Positions 1-7,434 of a stretch of 22,080 nt of DNA are shown one piece after another; position 1 is the first letter of the stretch; the number at the start of each line of letters is the position of its first letter. The stretch is taken from the NCBI GenBank assembly GCA_964011275.1, contig CAXGOB010000077.1, forward strand, positions 1-22,080. Direction: 5' to 3'. The stretch comes from UBA7328 sp002471345. GTDB lineage: Bacteria; Bacteroidota; Bacteroidia; Chitinophagales; Saprospiraceae. Position numbers and translations under genes: made by a program. The notes under the pieces were generated by a model that saw nothing but the letters and a program-made list of their open reading frames with translations, was not told the DNA's origin and did not search any database.

Positions 1-40
1 ACAGTTTAAATTTAATTCATTTTTAAACTGTCTTATTTTT
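1..40 (+). terminator. possible intrinsic terminator at the left edge
   Basis: A perfect 10-bp inverted repeat (ACAGTTTAAA at 1-10, TTTAAACTGT at 22-31) encloses an 11-base loop and is followed by CTTATTTTT at 32-40. The stem is almost all A/T, so it would be a weak terminator for a gene left of the window. The left arm may extend beyond the edge. Confidence 0.4.
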
Positions 41-141
41 ACGCAAGGATACATCTAAGTCTCGGGGCGAAAAATGTTCTTTATAATTATTTATATAAAA
101 TATTAATAATCAGAATTTTACAAATAACACATTTTTAATAT

Positions 142-570
142 ATAAAAAATCATCTTTTTATCACCTCACTATTCCTGATGATATCTTTTCATCCCGTAAT
201 AGGTCAGAATGACACTTCAGCAGATCTTATAATGATTCAAGGAACTATCCAAAATTATTTCGATGGATGGATGACTGGAGATACAACTCTATTATCAAAA
301 GCGATGCATGCTACTTGTAATTTGAAATTTGTAAGAGATGGTAAATTAGTACGTGTGGATAAAAAAGGATATGTAGGAAACTTTAAACCGAGACCGAGAT
401 TACCTGATACCGAAGCAAGAATAATTTCCATAGATATCACTAGAAATGCAGCATCTGCCAAAGTAGAGATCGTAACCCCAAAAAGGCATTTTACTGATTA
501 TTTTAATCTCCTCAAAGAGGCAGGTGAATGGTATATCACGGATAAGGTATCAACAAACATTTCAAGGTAA
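142..570 (+). CDS. small exported SnoaL/lumazine-binding-like protein, apparent ATA start
   Basis: The body of the protein (ATG at 178, 130 residues) resembles the NTF2-like 'putative lumazine-binding' group: an N-terminal helix with NYFDGWMTGD, a middle beta region, and a C-terminal strand pattern DYFNLLKEAGEWYITDK. Such proteins are small cone-fold domains, often exported in Bacteroidota; the ligand is unknown. The frame stays open upstream of ATG 178 to a TAA at 136-138. The added codons read K-N-H, then a hydrophobic stretch LFITSLFLMISF, then PVIGQ before NDTSAD, which is a good signal peptide. Starting at ATG 178 leaves only half of it. No ATG, GTG or TTG is available upstream; the only well-placed codon is ATA at 142-144. 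So either ATA initiates or the start has been mutated from ATG. Family assignment moderate; exported nature likely. Confidence 0.6.
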   Translation: MKNHLFITSLFLMISFHPVIGQNDTSADLIMIQGTIQNYFDGWMTGDTTLLSKAMHATCNLKFVRDGKLVRVDKKGYVGNFKPRPRLPDTEARIISIDITRNAASAKVEIVTPKRHFTDYFNLLKEAGEWYITDKVSTNISR

Positions 571-613
571 GATTAAGGACTTAGTCAAGGTTATACGAAC
601 GATCTCTTTATGG

Positions 614-1423
614 TTAATTGATTTGATAGGTAATTGGGTTCAATCGTGATCCAATCACCTCTCCTACCTTAACTCCTGGACACCATGTATTCCAATCATT
701 TAGCTGATTCTTATTTTCAGGTTCTTTCAGGGTCATCTCCTTATCCATGAATATAATAGTAAAAGCTTTTCTAATTAGCTCAGTCTGATTAGCACCAGCC
801 CTATGAAAAATCCATCCAGAATGAAAGCTGACTTCTCCGATATCAAAAGGCTCAATCACATGTTCAAAATCTGTGACTCTGAGTTTTTTAGATAGAATCT
901 TTTCGCTTTCATCACCAATCACTAAATCTCTTCCTGCTCTCATTTGATGACTTCTAGCACTAAATTCCAAAGTTCCCATCTGAAGAGAAGTAGCCTGTAA
1001 AGGTATCCATGCCGTAATGGTATTGTCATTTGACAAAGGCCAATAATATTGATCGGCATGCCAAGGAGTGATGCCTCCTCCAGCCTCTTTAAATAAAGCT
1101 TGATCATGATATAATCGAACACCATCTACATGCATTAAATCACTTGCTATTTGACCCAATCTTTCACTAAAGACTAGCTTCTTTATTTCATTGTCCTCGG
1201 TCCAAAGATTCATCATTTGGATAAATGCCTTACCATAAGTATCCTTTTGTTCTAACGAAATTGTATTTGAATTCAGTTCTGAGACTTTCTTGGAGATCAC
1301 ATTGTTAAAATGTGCTATCGATTTATCATCAAGAACATTCTTCAATTTTATGAATTTGTTTTTAGAATAAAAATCCAAATGATCTTGACAAAGAGAATAG
1401 GGCCTCTTGAGGATGTCCATCAT
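614..1423 (-). CDS. phytanoyl-CoA dioxygenase (PhyH) family Fe(II)/2-oxoglutarate oxygenase
   Basis: The 269-residue product is a typical PhyH-family protein, expected to use Fe(II), O2 and 2-oxoglutarate to hydroxylate an unknown small molecule in the cytoplasm. The facial triad is visible: H122 and D124 in WHADQYYW, and the distal histidine H207 in WIFHRAGANQ. R218 lies 11 residues later, as expected for binding 2-oxoglutarate. The segment TAWIPLQATSLQMGTLEF is the usual core strand before the second half of the jelly roll. There is no signal peptide. Translation could begin at either of two adjacent ATG codons. It lies 43 bp downstream of the DJ-1-like gene on the same strand, suggesting co-transcription. 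The substrate cannot be read from sequence; the family covers phytanoyl-CoA, ectoine and many natural-product hydroxylases. Confidence 0.85.
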   Translation of the reverse strand: MMDILKRPYSLCQDHLDFYSKNKFIKLKNVLDDKSIAHFNNVISKKVSELNSNTISLEQKDTYGKAFIQMMNLWTEDNEIKKLVFSERLGQIASDLMHVDGVRLYHDQALFKEAGGGITPWHADQYYWPLSNDNTITAWIPLQATSLQMGTLEFSARSHQMRAGRDLVIGDESEKILSKKLRVTDFEHVIEPFDIGEVSFHSGWIFHRAGANQTELIRKAFTIIFMDKEMTLKEPENKNQLNDWNTWCPGVKVGEVIGSRLNPITYQIN

Positions 1424-1466
1424 ATTTGATTTATTTCGAATTAGCTTTTACCACAAAGATTCAACA

Positions 1467-2021
1467 TTAAGACATTTCAACTATACATTCGAATACCATT
1501 CTATAGAAATCTGGATGACTTTGCCAAGTCTGACCGGTAACTATTCTACCATCTCTGACTGCCTCATCTTTCCCTATGAATCTCCCTCCACATGCCTCTA
1601 CCTCGAATTTTACATGTTCATAACATGTGATATTCTTATCATTTACAAGTCCTGCTGTCACCAGAATTTGAATTCCATGGCAAATTGCGAAAATAAATTT
1701 ATCTGCCTTATCAAAATCTTGAACTAAAGAAATGACGTTTGGGTCATTTCTCAAAAATTCAGGTGCTCTTCCTCCTATCAGAAGAATGGCATCATAGTCC
1801 TTTTCATCAACCTCGGATATAGAAATATCTGATGTAACGTAATACCCCTTACGTTCTACATAAGTGTCCCATCCTGGTTCGAAATCATGAATGACCAAAT
1901 TGAGCATTTTAACTGAGGGGGCTGCAACTATGGCTTCATGTCCTGCTTCTTCAAATCTATGCTTAGCGTAAAGCGTTTCGTAACTTTCACCTCCATCTCC
2001 AGTCAATATCAGTAGCTTCAT
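1467..2021 (-). CDS. DJ-1/PfpI family protein (class I glutamine amidotransferase-like)
   Basis: A 184-residue DJ-1/PfpI-fold protein. The N-terminus MKLLILTGDGGESYE is the first strand and loop of the fold. YDAILLIGGRAPEFLR is the second conserved element. The nucleophile elbow AICHGIQIL carries Cys114 followed by His115; E14 is a candidate for the acidic residue that polarises the cysteine in this family. Family members act as proteases, glyoxalases or deglycase-like stress proteins, so the reaction here is uncertain. No signal peptide, hence cytoplasmic. It begins at an ATG and is followed 43 bp later by the PhyH-like gene in the same direction, so the two are probably one transcription unit. 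Confidence 0.85.
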   Translation of the reverse strand: MKLLILTGDGGESYETLYAKHRFEEAGHEAIVAAPSVKMLNLVIHDFEPGWDTYVERKGYYVTSDISISEVDEKDYDAILLIGGRAPEFLRNDPNVISLVQDFDKADKFIFAICHGIQILVTAGLVNDKNITCYEHVKFEVEACGGRFIGKDEAVRDGRIVTGQTWQSHPDFYRMVFECIVEMS

Positions 2022-2097
2022 AATATTAATTCATTTAAGATTTTTATGAATAAATCACATTCCTAAAATAGAAAAAAATGTAGGCTTCTGCTTCATC

Positions 2098-2134
2098 AAA
2101 AAAAATACCCTTGAGCTTTATAACTCAAGAGTAT
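2098..2134 (-). terminator. rho-independent terminator of metY
   Basis: Read on the minus strand, ATACTCTTGAG (2134-2124) pairs with CTCAAGGGTAT (2115-2105) in an 11-bp stem with one G-T wobble and an 8-base loop. It is followed by eight consecutive T residues (plus-strand A run 2098-2105). It lies about 30 bases after the metY stop codon and separates metY from the DJ-1/PhyH unit. Confidence 0.8.
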
Positions 2135-2164
2135 CCTTGAATTCTTGCTAAAAGAAAAACTAAT

Positions 2165-3439
2165 CTATTTCACTGCACCAAATGCTTGATCTAGATCAGC
2201 AATAATATCCTCATTATGTTCTATTCCAACACATAATCTTAACAAATCTTCAGTCACACCTGCCATTGCTTGTTCCTCAGTAGTCATCTGTCTATGAGTG
2301 GTAGAAGCTGGATGACAAGCTAAAGACTTAGCATCTCCAATATTCACGAGTCTTTTGAATAATTTAAGCTCATCATAAAATTTTTCTGCTTTTGAAAACC
2401 CTCCTTTAATACCAAAAGTGAGAAGAGAAGAAGGTTTGCCTCCGCAATATTTTCGTGCCAATTTATAATATTCACTTGATTTAAGGCCTCCATAATGCAC
2501 CCATTCTACTTGATCATGAGATTCTAGATATTTTGCTACTACTAAAGCATTTTCGCAATGGCGTTCCATACGAAGACTTAGAGTTTCAAGCCCTTGTAAA
2601 AGTTGAAAAGCTGCCAAAGCAGATAATGCAGAACCTGTATTTCTTAAAGCTACAGTACGAGCTCTGGCTACAAAGGCTGCAGGTCCAAACGCTTCATTAT
2701 AAACTACACCATGATATGCAGGTTCAGGGTCCTGGAATTGTGGAAACCTCTCTTGATGATCTGCCCAAGGGAACTTACCTGAATCCACAATTACTCCTCC
2801 TAATGTCGTACCATGACCTCCTACATATTTTGTCAATGAATGGACTACTATATCAGCCCCATGTTCAATAGGGTTCCAAATTGCAGGACTTGCTACAGTA
2901 TTATCTACTATCACAGGAACTCCTTTTTTATGAGCGGCTACAGCAATTTTTTCAATGTCCGTAATATTACCAGCTGGGTTGCCAATAGATTCGCAAAATA
3001 CTGCCTTTGTCTTTTTTGTAATTAATTTAGATATGTCACCAGGGTTTGAAGACTTAGCAAATTTAACCTCAATACCAAGTGCTGGAAGCATATGGGCAAA
3101 TAGTGTATAGCTTCCACCATAAAGCTGAGGTGTTGAAACAATATTGTCACCTTTCCCGGCTAAAGTTAAAATTGCATAATTAATAGCAGCACTTCCTGCA
3201 CTTACCCCTAAAGCAGCAACACCACCTTCAAGAGCCGCCATTCGCTGTTCTAAAACATCTACAGTAGGGTTCATAATTCTACTATATATATTTCCAGGTA
3301 CAGCAAGGTTAAATAAATCCGCTCCATGCTGAGCATTATCAAACTCATAAGCCACAGTTTGATAGATGGGTACTGCTACCGACTTAGTCGTTAGTTCTGA
3401 CTGATATCCTCCATGTAGAGAAATGGTCTCTTTTTTCAT
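2165..3439 (-). CDS. metY: O-acetylhomoserine sulfhydrylase (O-acetylhomoserine aminocarboxypropyltransferase)
   Basis: A full-length (424 residues) Cys/Met-metabolism PLP enzyme of the MetY type, which makes homocysteine from O-acetylhomoserine and sulfide in methionine synthesis. Recognisable parts are the N-terminal TISLHGGYQSE, YSRIMNPT (tyrosine and arginine contacting PLP phosphate, about 52-59), VIVDNTVASP with Asp179 against the pyridine nitrogen, and SLTKYVGGHG with Lys204 as the PLP Schiff-base lysine. The region around YHGVVYNEAFGPAAF is the insertion typical of MetY compared with MetB/MetC. The C-terminus LCVGIEHNEDI is also typical. Start ATG at 3439. It is single-gene, closed by a strong terminator, and divergent from the DUF6428 gene. 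A weak -7-like TATATTCG lies at 3495-3488. Confidence 0.95.
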   Translation of the reverse strand: MKKETISLHGGYQSELTTKSVAVPIYQTVAYEFDNAQHGADLFNLAVPGNIYSRIMNPTVDVLEQRMAALEGGVAALGVSAGSAAINYAILTLAGKGDNIVSTPQLYGGSYTLFAHMLPALGIEVKFAKSSNPGDISKLITKKTKAVFCESIGNPAGNITDIEKIAVAAHKKGVPVIVDNTVASPAIWNPIEHGADIVVHSLTKYVGGHGTTLGGVIVDSGKFPWADHQERFPQFQDPEPAYHGVVYNEAFGPAAFVARARTVALRNTGSALSALAAFQLLQGLETLSLRMERHCENALVVAKYLESHDQVEWVHYGGLKSSEYYKLARKYCGGKPSSLLTFGIKGGFSKAEKFYDELKLFKRLVNIGDAKSLACHPASTTHRQMTTEEQAMAGVTEDLLRLCVGIEHNEDIIADLDQAFGAVK

Positions 3440-3503
3440 ATTGTATTTAAATTTTTATAACTGAGAGTATTATTACTTTAAGGCTTTCGAATATAAAGCT
3501 TCA

Positions 3504-3519
3504 TGTAACAAAAGTTACA
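3504..3519. promoter_or_regulatory. perfect dyad TGTAAC-N4-GTTACA between divergent genes
   Basis: TGTAACAAAAGTTACA is a perfect 6-4-6 inverted repeat in the 225-bp gap between metY (minus) and the DUF6428 gene (plus). Its core fits GTA-N8-TAC, the general shape of sites for CRP/FNR-superfamily regulators, but it could serve another dimeric regulator. It lies 65 bp upstream of metY and 146 bp upstream of the DUF6428 start, so metY is the more likely target. The rest of 3440-3664 holds no gene, and I saw no convincing SAM riboswitch. Confidence 0.4.
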
Positions 3520-3664
3520 CAACTGGTCAATTCAGTATTTTCAATGGTAAAATAAGAGTACATCACAAAAGAACATTAGGAATCTTAAATCTCATCAAAA
3601 CAATTTCAATCTATTTTTCATTGTAATTTTAGGACATCAACACAGCATAAAAACTAAAATCAAT

Positions 3665-4132
3665 ATGACCATAGAAGAAATCAAAAGTCATCTTCAAAAT
3701 TCTAAAACAATTGCTTTTCAATTACCTTCAGGGGATCTAGTTCCAGCTCATTTTCATGTCACAGAAGTAGGCAGAGTTACTAAGCATTTTATTGATTGTG
3801 GTGGAAAAATTCGACATCAGGAGGTAGCAAATTTTCAGCTCTGGGAAGAGAATGATTATGATCACAGGTTACATCCTGAAAAACTGATTCACATTATAGA
3901 ATTGTCCCAAGAACTTTTGGGAATTGGTGATTTAGAAATCGAGGTAGAATATCAAGGCTCCACAATTGGTAAATATGGTTTAGATCATGATGGATCTCAA
4001 TTTTTATTGATCACCAAAATGACAGATTGCCTTGCAAGAGAAAATTGTGGAGTACCCGATTCAAAATCTTTAGATCTTAGCAATATGGTGGCTTCTTCTT
4101 CCAGTTGTTCTCCCGGCTCAGGATGTTGCTAA
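3665..4132 (+). CDS. DUF6428 family protein with Cys-rich C-terminal tail
   Basis: The 155-residue product matches what I know of DUF6428, a Bacteroidota family commonly found in arsenic-resistance loci; its biochemical role is unknown. Distinctive stretches are LVPAHFHVTEVGRVTKHFID, NFQLWEENDYDHRLHPEKL and a beta strand TIGKYGLDHDG. Cysteines lie at 45, 122 and 128, and the C-terminus ends in CSPGSGCC (Cys148, 154, 155), a cluster well suited to binding As(III) or another soft metal(loid). His-rich positions HFH (29-31) could add ligands. No signal peptide. The stop codon is four bases before the ATG of an ArsN-type acetyltransferase, so the two are almost certainly co-transcribed. No arsR, arsenite pump or arsenate reductase is present in the window. 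Role in arsenic handling is inferred from context and tail. Confidence 0.75.
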   Translation: MTIEEIKSHLQNSKTIAFQLPSGDLVPAHFHVTEVGRVTKHFIDCGGKIRHQEVANFQLWEENDYDHRLHPEKLIHIIELSQELLGIGDLEIEVEYQGSTIGKYGLDHDGSQFLLITKMTDCLARENCGVPDSKSLDLSNMVASSSSCSPGSGCC

Positions 4133-4136
4133 GTAT

Positions 4137-4628
4137 ATGGTTTTACATAATATTGATGAGGCCAATTTTGACGCAGTAGCTGAAATTTATGCTGAAGGAA
4201 TAGAAACAGGAAAGGCGACGTTCGAAACAAACGTTCCCTCTTGGAGTTCATGGGATGATTCTCATTTTCCTTTTGGCAGAATAGCAGCATATATCACTGG
4301 TAATATGCTCGGTTGGGCGTCCTTATCTCCAGTATCCAGCAGATGTGTCTATGCAGGAGTAGCTGAAGTGAGTGTATACGTGAGTCAAGATGCCCGAGGA
4401 AAAGGAGTAGGGAAACTCCTACTAGAAAGCCTCATTGATATCAGTGAAGAAAATGGTATTTGGACCTTACAATCAGGAATCTTCCCTAGCAATACAAGCA
4501 GCATAGCTCTACATGAAAAATGTGGATTTAGAAAGATAGGTTATAGAGAAAGGATTGGCAAATTGAGAGATAACTGGTATGATAATGTACTGATGGAAAG
4601 AAGGAGCTCCATTATTGGAATTACTTGA
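4137..4628 (+). CDS. GNAT N-acetyltransferase of the ArsN / phosphinothricin acetyltransferase type
   Basis: A 163-residue GNAT acetyltransferase closest in pattern to the PAT/ArsN group, which acetylates the amino group of phosphinothricin or the organoarsenical arsinothricin. The N-terminus has IYAEGIETGKATFET, the typical start of this group. The core is VAEVSVYVSQDARGKGVG, containing the acetyl-CoA motif Q-D-A-R-G-K-G-V-G (about 84-92). The C-terminal half has the helix SIALHEKCGFRKIG and a terminal WYDNVLMER strand. The gene starts four bases after the DUF6428 stop, and it ends in TGA four bases before the end of a convergent acetyltransferase gene. Pairing with a DUF6428 protein favours an arsenic-related substrate (inference); methionine sulfoximine or phosphinothricin remain alternatives. 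Confidence 0.75.
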   Translation: MVLHNIDEANFDAVAEIYAEGIETGKATFETNVPSWSSWDDSHFPFGRIAAYITGNMLGWASLSPVSSRCVYAGVAEVSVYVSQDARGKGVGKLLLESLIDISEENGIWTLQSGIFPSNTSSIALHEKCGFRKIGYRERIGKLRDNWYDNVLMERRSSIIGIT

Positions 4629-4632
4629 TTCT

Positions 4633-5163
4633 CTATTGCTTGATTCTATACAAGACATGCTCGTTTAAAATATGACCGTCTGGAACCCTAGGATGATTGA
4701 ATTTTTTAACAAAGCTCATACCCGCTTTTTGCATTACTCTCTCTGAGTTTGTGTTCATCATTGCTGTACAAGAATATATTTCAGAGATATTTAGTTCTTT
4801 GAAGGCATACTCTATACACCTTCTAGCCCCTTCTGTCGCAAACCCTTTATTCCATGCCTTCCTATCTAATCTCCAGCCGATCTCAATGCAAGGGCTTACA
4901 TTTATACCCATGGTGTCAGGCATGATACCAATAAATCCAATAAATGAAGACTGATCTAATCTATCTACAGCATATAAGCAATAACCATAATCTTTAAAGT
5001 GTCCTTTGATTCTACTTAAAAGCTCAAGAGTTTTAATTGAGGAAAGTGGAGAAAGAAAGTATTTCATTACTTCAGGGTCTGCATTCATTTTTATGAATGG
5101 GTCTAAATCACTGTCTTTCCATTTTCTAAATCCTAGCCTTTCGGATAGGAATAAATATTCCAT
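4633..5163 (-). CDS. GNAT acetyltransferase, RimJ/RimL-like (Acetyltransf_3)
   Basis: A 176-residue acetyltransferase of the RimJ/RimL type. It opens with SERLGFRKWKDSDLDPFIKM and DPEVMKYF, the usual N-terminus. CIEIGWRLDRKAWNKGFATE carries the acetyl-CoA binding loop (W-N-K-G-F-A-T-E), and NTNSERVMQKAGM is the C-terminal helix. Family members acetylate ribosomal proteins, spermidine or small molecules; the target here cannot be told. It starts 43 bp after the typA stop on the same strand and so may be read from the typA promoter. Its 3' end nearly abuts the convergent ArsN-type gene, with no clear terminator in between. Confidence 0.85.
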   Translation of the reverse strand: MEYLFLSERLGFRKWKDSDLDPFIKMNADPEVMKYFLSPLSSIKTLELLSRIKGHFKDYGYCLYAVDRLDQSSFIGFIGIMPDTMGINVSPCIEIGWRLDRKAWNKGFATEGARRCIEYAFKELNISEIYSCTAMMNTNSERVMQKAGMSFVKKFNHPRVPDGHILNEHVLYRIKQ

Positions 5164-5206
5164 TTCATGAAATTATGAATATTCAGCAACCAAACCTTAG
5201 CCATTC

Positions 5207-7003
5207 CTACCTACTCGCCCTCTTCCTATCGTGTTCATTCAATAGAATCTTACGTAGTCTGATTGATTCAGGAGTCACTTCTACATATTCATCCTCTCCT
5301 ATATATTCCATTGCTTCTTCTAATGAGAATTTGATAGCAGGAGCTATAGATGTTTTGTCATCAGCACCTGAGGATCTCATATTTGAGAGTTTCTTGGTCT
5401 TTATAACATTGACCACAATATCAGTTTGGCGATTGTTTTCCCCGATAACCTGACCGGTATATACCTCTTCTCCTGGATCGATAAAAAACTTACCTCTATC
5501 TTGTAATTTATCTATAGAAAAGGGGATAGAAGTTCCAGTTTCCATTGAAATTAATGCTCCATTTCTTTGCTCTTCAATTTGTCCTTTCCATGGTTCGTAT
5601 CCATGAAATCTATGAGAAACTACAGCCTCACCTTGAGTGGCCGTAAGTATGGGGTTAGTAATTCCTATTAAACCTCTTGCTGTTATTTTAAATTCAAGAT
5701 TAACTCTATCATCCCTTTTCTCAATATTCACAATATCACCTTTCCTTAAAGTGACAATTTCAATCACTTTTCCGGAAAACTCCTCTGATACATTCACATT
5801 CAAAAACTCGATAGGTTCATGCTTGAACCCGTCTATTTCTTTTATAACTACCTGAGGTTGACCCAATTGTAACTCATATCCTTCTCTTCTCATGGTTTCT
5901 ACAAGTACTGAGAGGTGAAGGATCCCCCTTCCATACACTAAAAATTTATCTGGAGATTCAGTGTCTTCTACTTTTAGAGCTAAGTTCTTTTCAGTCTCCT
6001 TAATTAATCTTTCTCGGATATGTCTAGATGTTACAAACTTCCCTTCCTTTCCAAAAAATGGAGAGTTATTAATAGTAAACAGCATACTCATAGATGGCTC
6101 GTCGACTGTAATAGGAGCCATCGCTTCAGGGTCTTCAAAATCTGCTATAGTGTCACCAATATCAAAATTTTCTAATCCTGTGATAGCTACAAGTTCTCCA
6201 GCTTTTACTTCTAGTTTCGTTTTTTCTTTTCCCAGTCCTTCGAAAGTATAAAGTTCTTTGATGCTAGACTTATGCGATTCACCATTACGCTGAACGATAG
6301 TCACTTTATCTCCCATTTTTATACTGCCTCGATTTACCCTTCCTACTGCAATTCTTCCGGTATAAGAAGAATAATCCAATGAACTGATTTGTATTTGAAG
6401 TGTACCAGGATTCTCTTTAGGTGGATCGATGTGGCTTAATATCGTATCTAAAAGAAAAGTAATATCCTCAGTTGGTTTTTGCCAATCTTCACCCATCCAT
6501 CCTTCTTTTGAAGATCCATATACAGTAGGAAAGTCTAACTGTTTTTCAGTGGCGTCTAAAGAGAACATGAGATCAAACACTTTCTCCTGGGCAAATTCTG
6601 GATCACAATTAGGTTTATCCACTTTATTCACTACCACAACTGGGTTAAATCCTAATTCAAGAGCTTTTTGCAATACGAATCTCGTCTGCGGCATTGGGCC
6701 TTCAAAAGCATCTACAATCAATATCACTCCATCAGCCATATTCAAAACTCGCTCAACCTCACCACCAAAATCAGAGTGACCTGGAGTATCGATGATATTA
6801 ATCTTTGTATCCTTATATCTAATTGACACATTTTTGGAAAGAATTGTAATTCCTCTTTCCCTTTCTAGGTCATTATTATCAAGAATAAGTTCTCCTACTT
6901 CTTGATTATCTCTGAAGAGTTCAGCCTGATGCAACATCTTATCTACAAGAGTAGTTTTCCCGTGGTCTACGTGGGCGATAATAGCAACATTTCTTAAGTC
7001 CAT
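5207..7003 (-). CDS. typA: translational GTPase TypA/BipA
   Basis: A 598-residue TypA/BipA, a ribosome-associated GTPase of the EF-G superfamily that helps large-subunit assembly and growth under stress. G1 is AHVDHGKTTL (about 10-19), switch I has ERERGITIL, G3 is DTPGHSDFGGEV, G4 is NKVDKP, and the segment YGSSKEGW sits where G5 is expected. The C-terminal domain contains the family signature MSMLFTINNSPFFGKEGK, and later RGLIGITNPILTATQGEAV. The reading frame stays open ten codons upstream, but homologues begin at MDLRNVAIIAHVDHG, and a -7-like promoter element overlaps the longer start, so ATG at 7003 is chosen. The acetyltransferase at 4633-5163 follows in the same direction. Confidence 0.95.
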   Translation of the reverse strand: MDLRNVAIIAHVDHGKTTLVDKMLHQAELFRDNQEVGELILDNNDLERERGITILSKNVSIRYKDTKINIIDTPGHSDFGGEVERVLNMADGVILIVDAFEGPMPQTRFVLQKALELGFNPVVVVNKVDKPNCDPEFAQEKVFDLMFSLDATEKQLDFPTVYGSSKEGWMGEDWQKPTEDITFLLDTILSHIDPPKENPGTLQIQISSLDYSSYTGRIAVGRVNRGSIKMGDKVTIVQRNGESHKSSIKELYTFEGLGKEKTKLEVKAGELVAITGLENFDIGDTIADFEDPEAMAPITVDEPSMSMLFTINNSPFFGKEGKFVTSRHIRERLIKETEKNLALKVEDTESPDKFLVYGRGILHLSVLVETMRREGYELQLGQPQVVIKEIDGFKHEPIEFLNVNVSEEFSGKVIEIVTLRKGDIVNIEKRDDRVNLEFKITARGLIGITNPILTATQGEAVVSHRFHGYEPWKGQIEEQRNGALISMETGTSIPFSIDKLQDRGKFFIDPGEEVYTGQVIGENNRQTDIVVNVIKTKKLSNMRSSGADDKTSIAPAIKFSLEEAMEYIGEDEYVEVTPESIRLRKILLNEHDRKRASR

Positions 7004-7030
7004 TTTATGGCATTTTTCCCAAAAAAGGTG

Positions 7031-7038
7031 CAAATGTA
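7031..7038 (-). promoter_or_regulatory. Bacteroidota -7 element upstream of typA
   Basis: On the minus strand this reads TACATTTG, an exact match to TAnnTTTG. It lies 28 bases upstream of the typA ATG at 7003, leaving a leader of roughly 20 bases. No clear -33 TTG box was found at the usual distance. The position argues against the longer typA start at 7033. Confidence 0.45.
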
Positions 7039-7121
7039 CATGTATATATTATGGTATGTGGAAATATATTAGTGATTTGACTATAAGGAAATTCAATTCT
7101 TCTCTATAGGAAATAAGGGGT

Positions 7122-7129
7122 TATCTTTG
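7122..7129 (+). promoter_or_regulatory. Bacteroidota -7 element upstream of the Lys-rich small ORF
   Basis: TATCTTTG matches TAnnTTTG exactly and lies 26 bases before the ATG at 7155. The spacing suits a short leader. A -33 box is not evident, so the call rests on the -7 match and position. Confidence 0.45.
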
Positions 7130-7154
7130 ATACAAATAAATAAATATCAATATT

Positions 7155-7259
7155 ATGGGAAAAGGCAAAGACGCAAAGAAAGCAGTGAAGAAAGAAGCTG
7201 CTAAAACTCCAAAAGAAAAAAGAGCAGAAAAGAGAGCACAAAAAGCTAATCGTTCATAG
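7155..7259 (+). CDS. 34-residue Lys-rich basic small protein
   Basis: An ATG-to-TAG frame of 34 codons begins MGKGKDAKKAVKKEAAK, continues TPKEKRAEKRAQKANRS, and is extremely basic: more than a third of residues are Lys or Arg. The regular K/E/A spacing suggests one charged helix, probably binding nucleic acid or ribosomes. The opening MGKGK resembles that of the tiny ribosomal protein THX (bS31) found in Bacteroidota, but the rest does not fit, so I do not call it THX. An exact -7 promoter match stands 26 bases upstream. It lies alone between typA (divergent) and the cyclase gene. The biased composition and well-placed promoter support a real gene; the function is unknown. Confidence 0.6.
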   Translation: MGKGKDAKKAVKKEAAKTPKEKRAEKRAQKANRS

Positions 7260-7434
7260 TTGATTCAATAAAGCAAGGTTTATTCAAAATGCTGGCATAA
7301 CATAAGATGCCTAATTAAATCTATACTTTGCCATTGAAGTATTATTGCTTTTGACAACATGAGTAAATTATGACTATCCCTAGAGAATATCAACTTATTC
7401 AATTCTCTGCTTAAATGTTAATGAAGGCTTTTGA

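Noticed and set aside
3440..3664. SAM riboswitch upstream of metY
   Set aside because: No recognisable SAM-I or SAM-II core or pairing was found; only the short dyad stands out.
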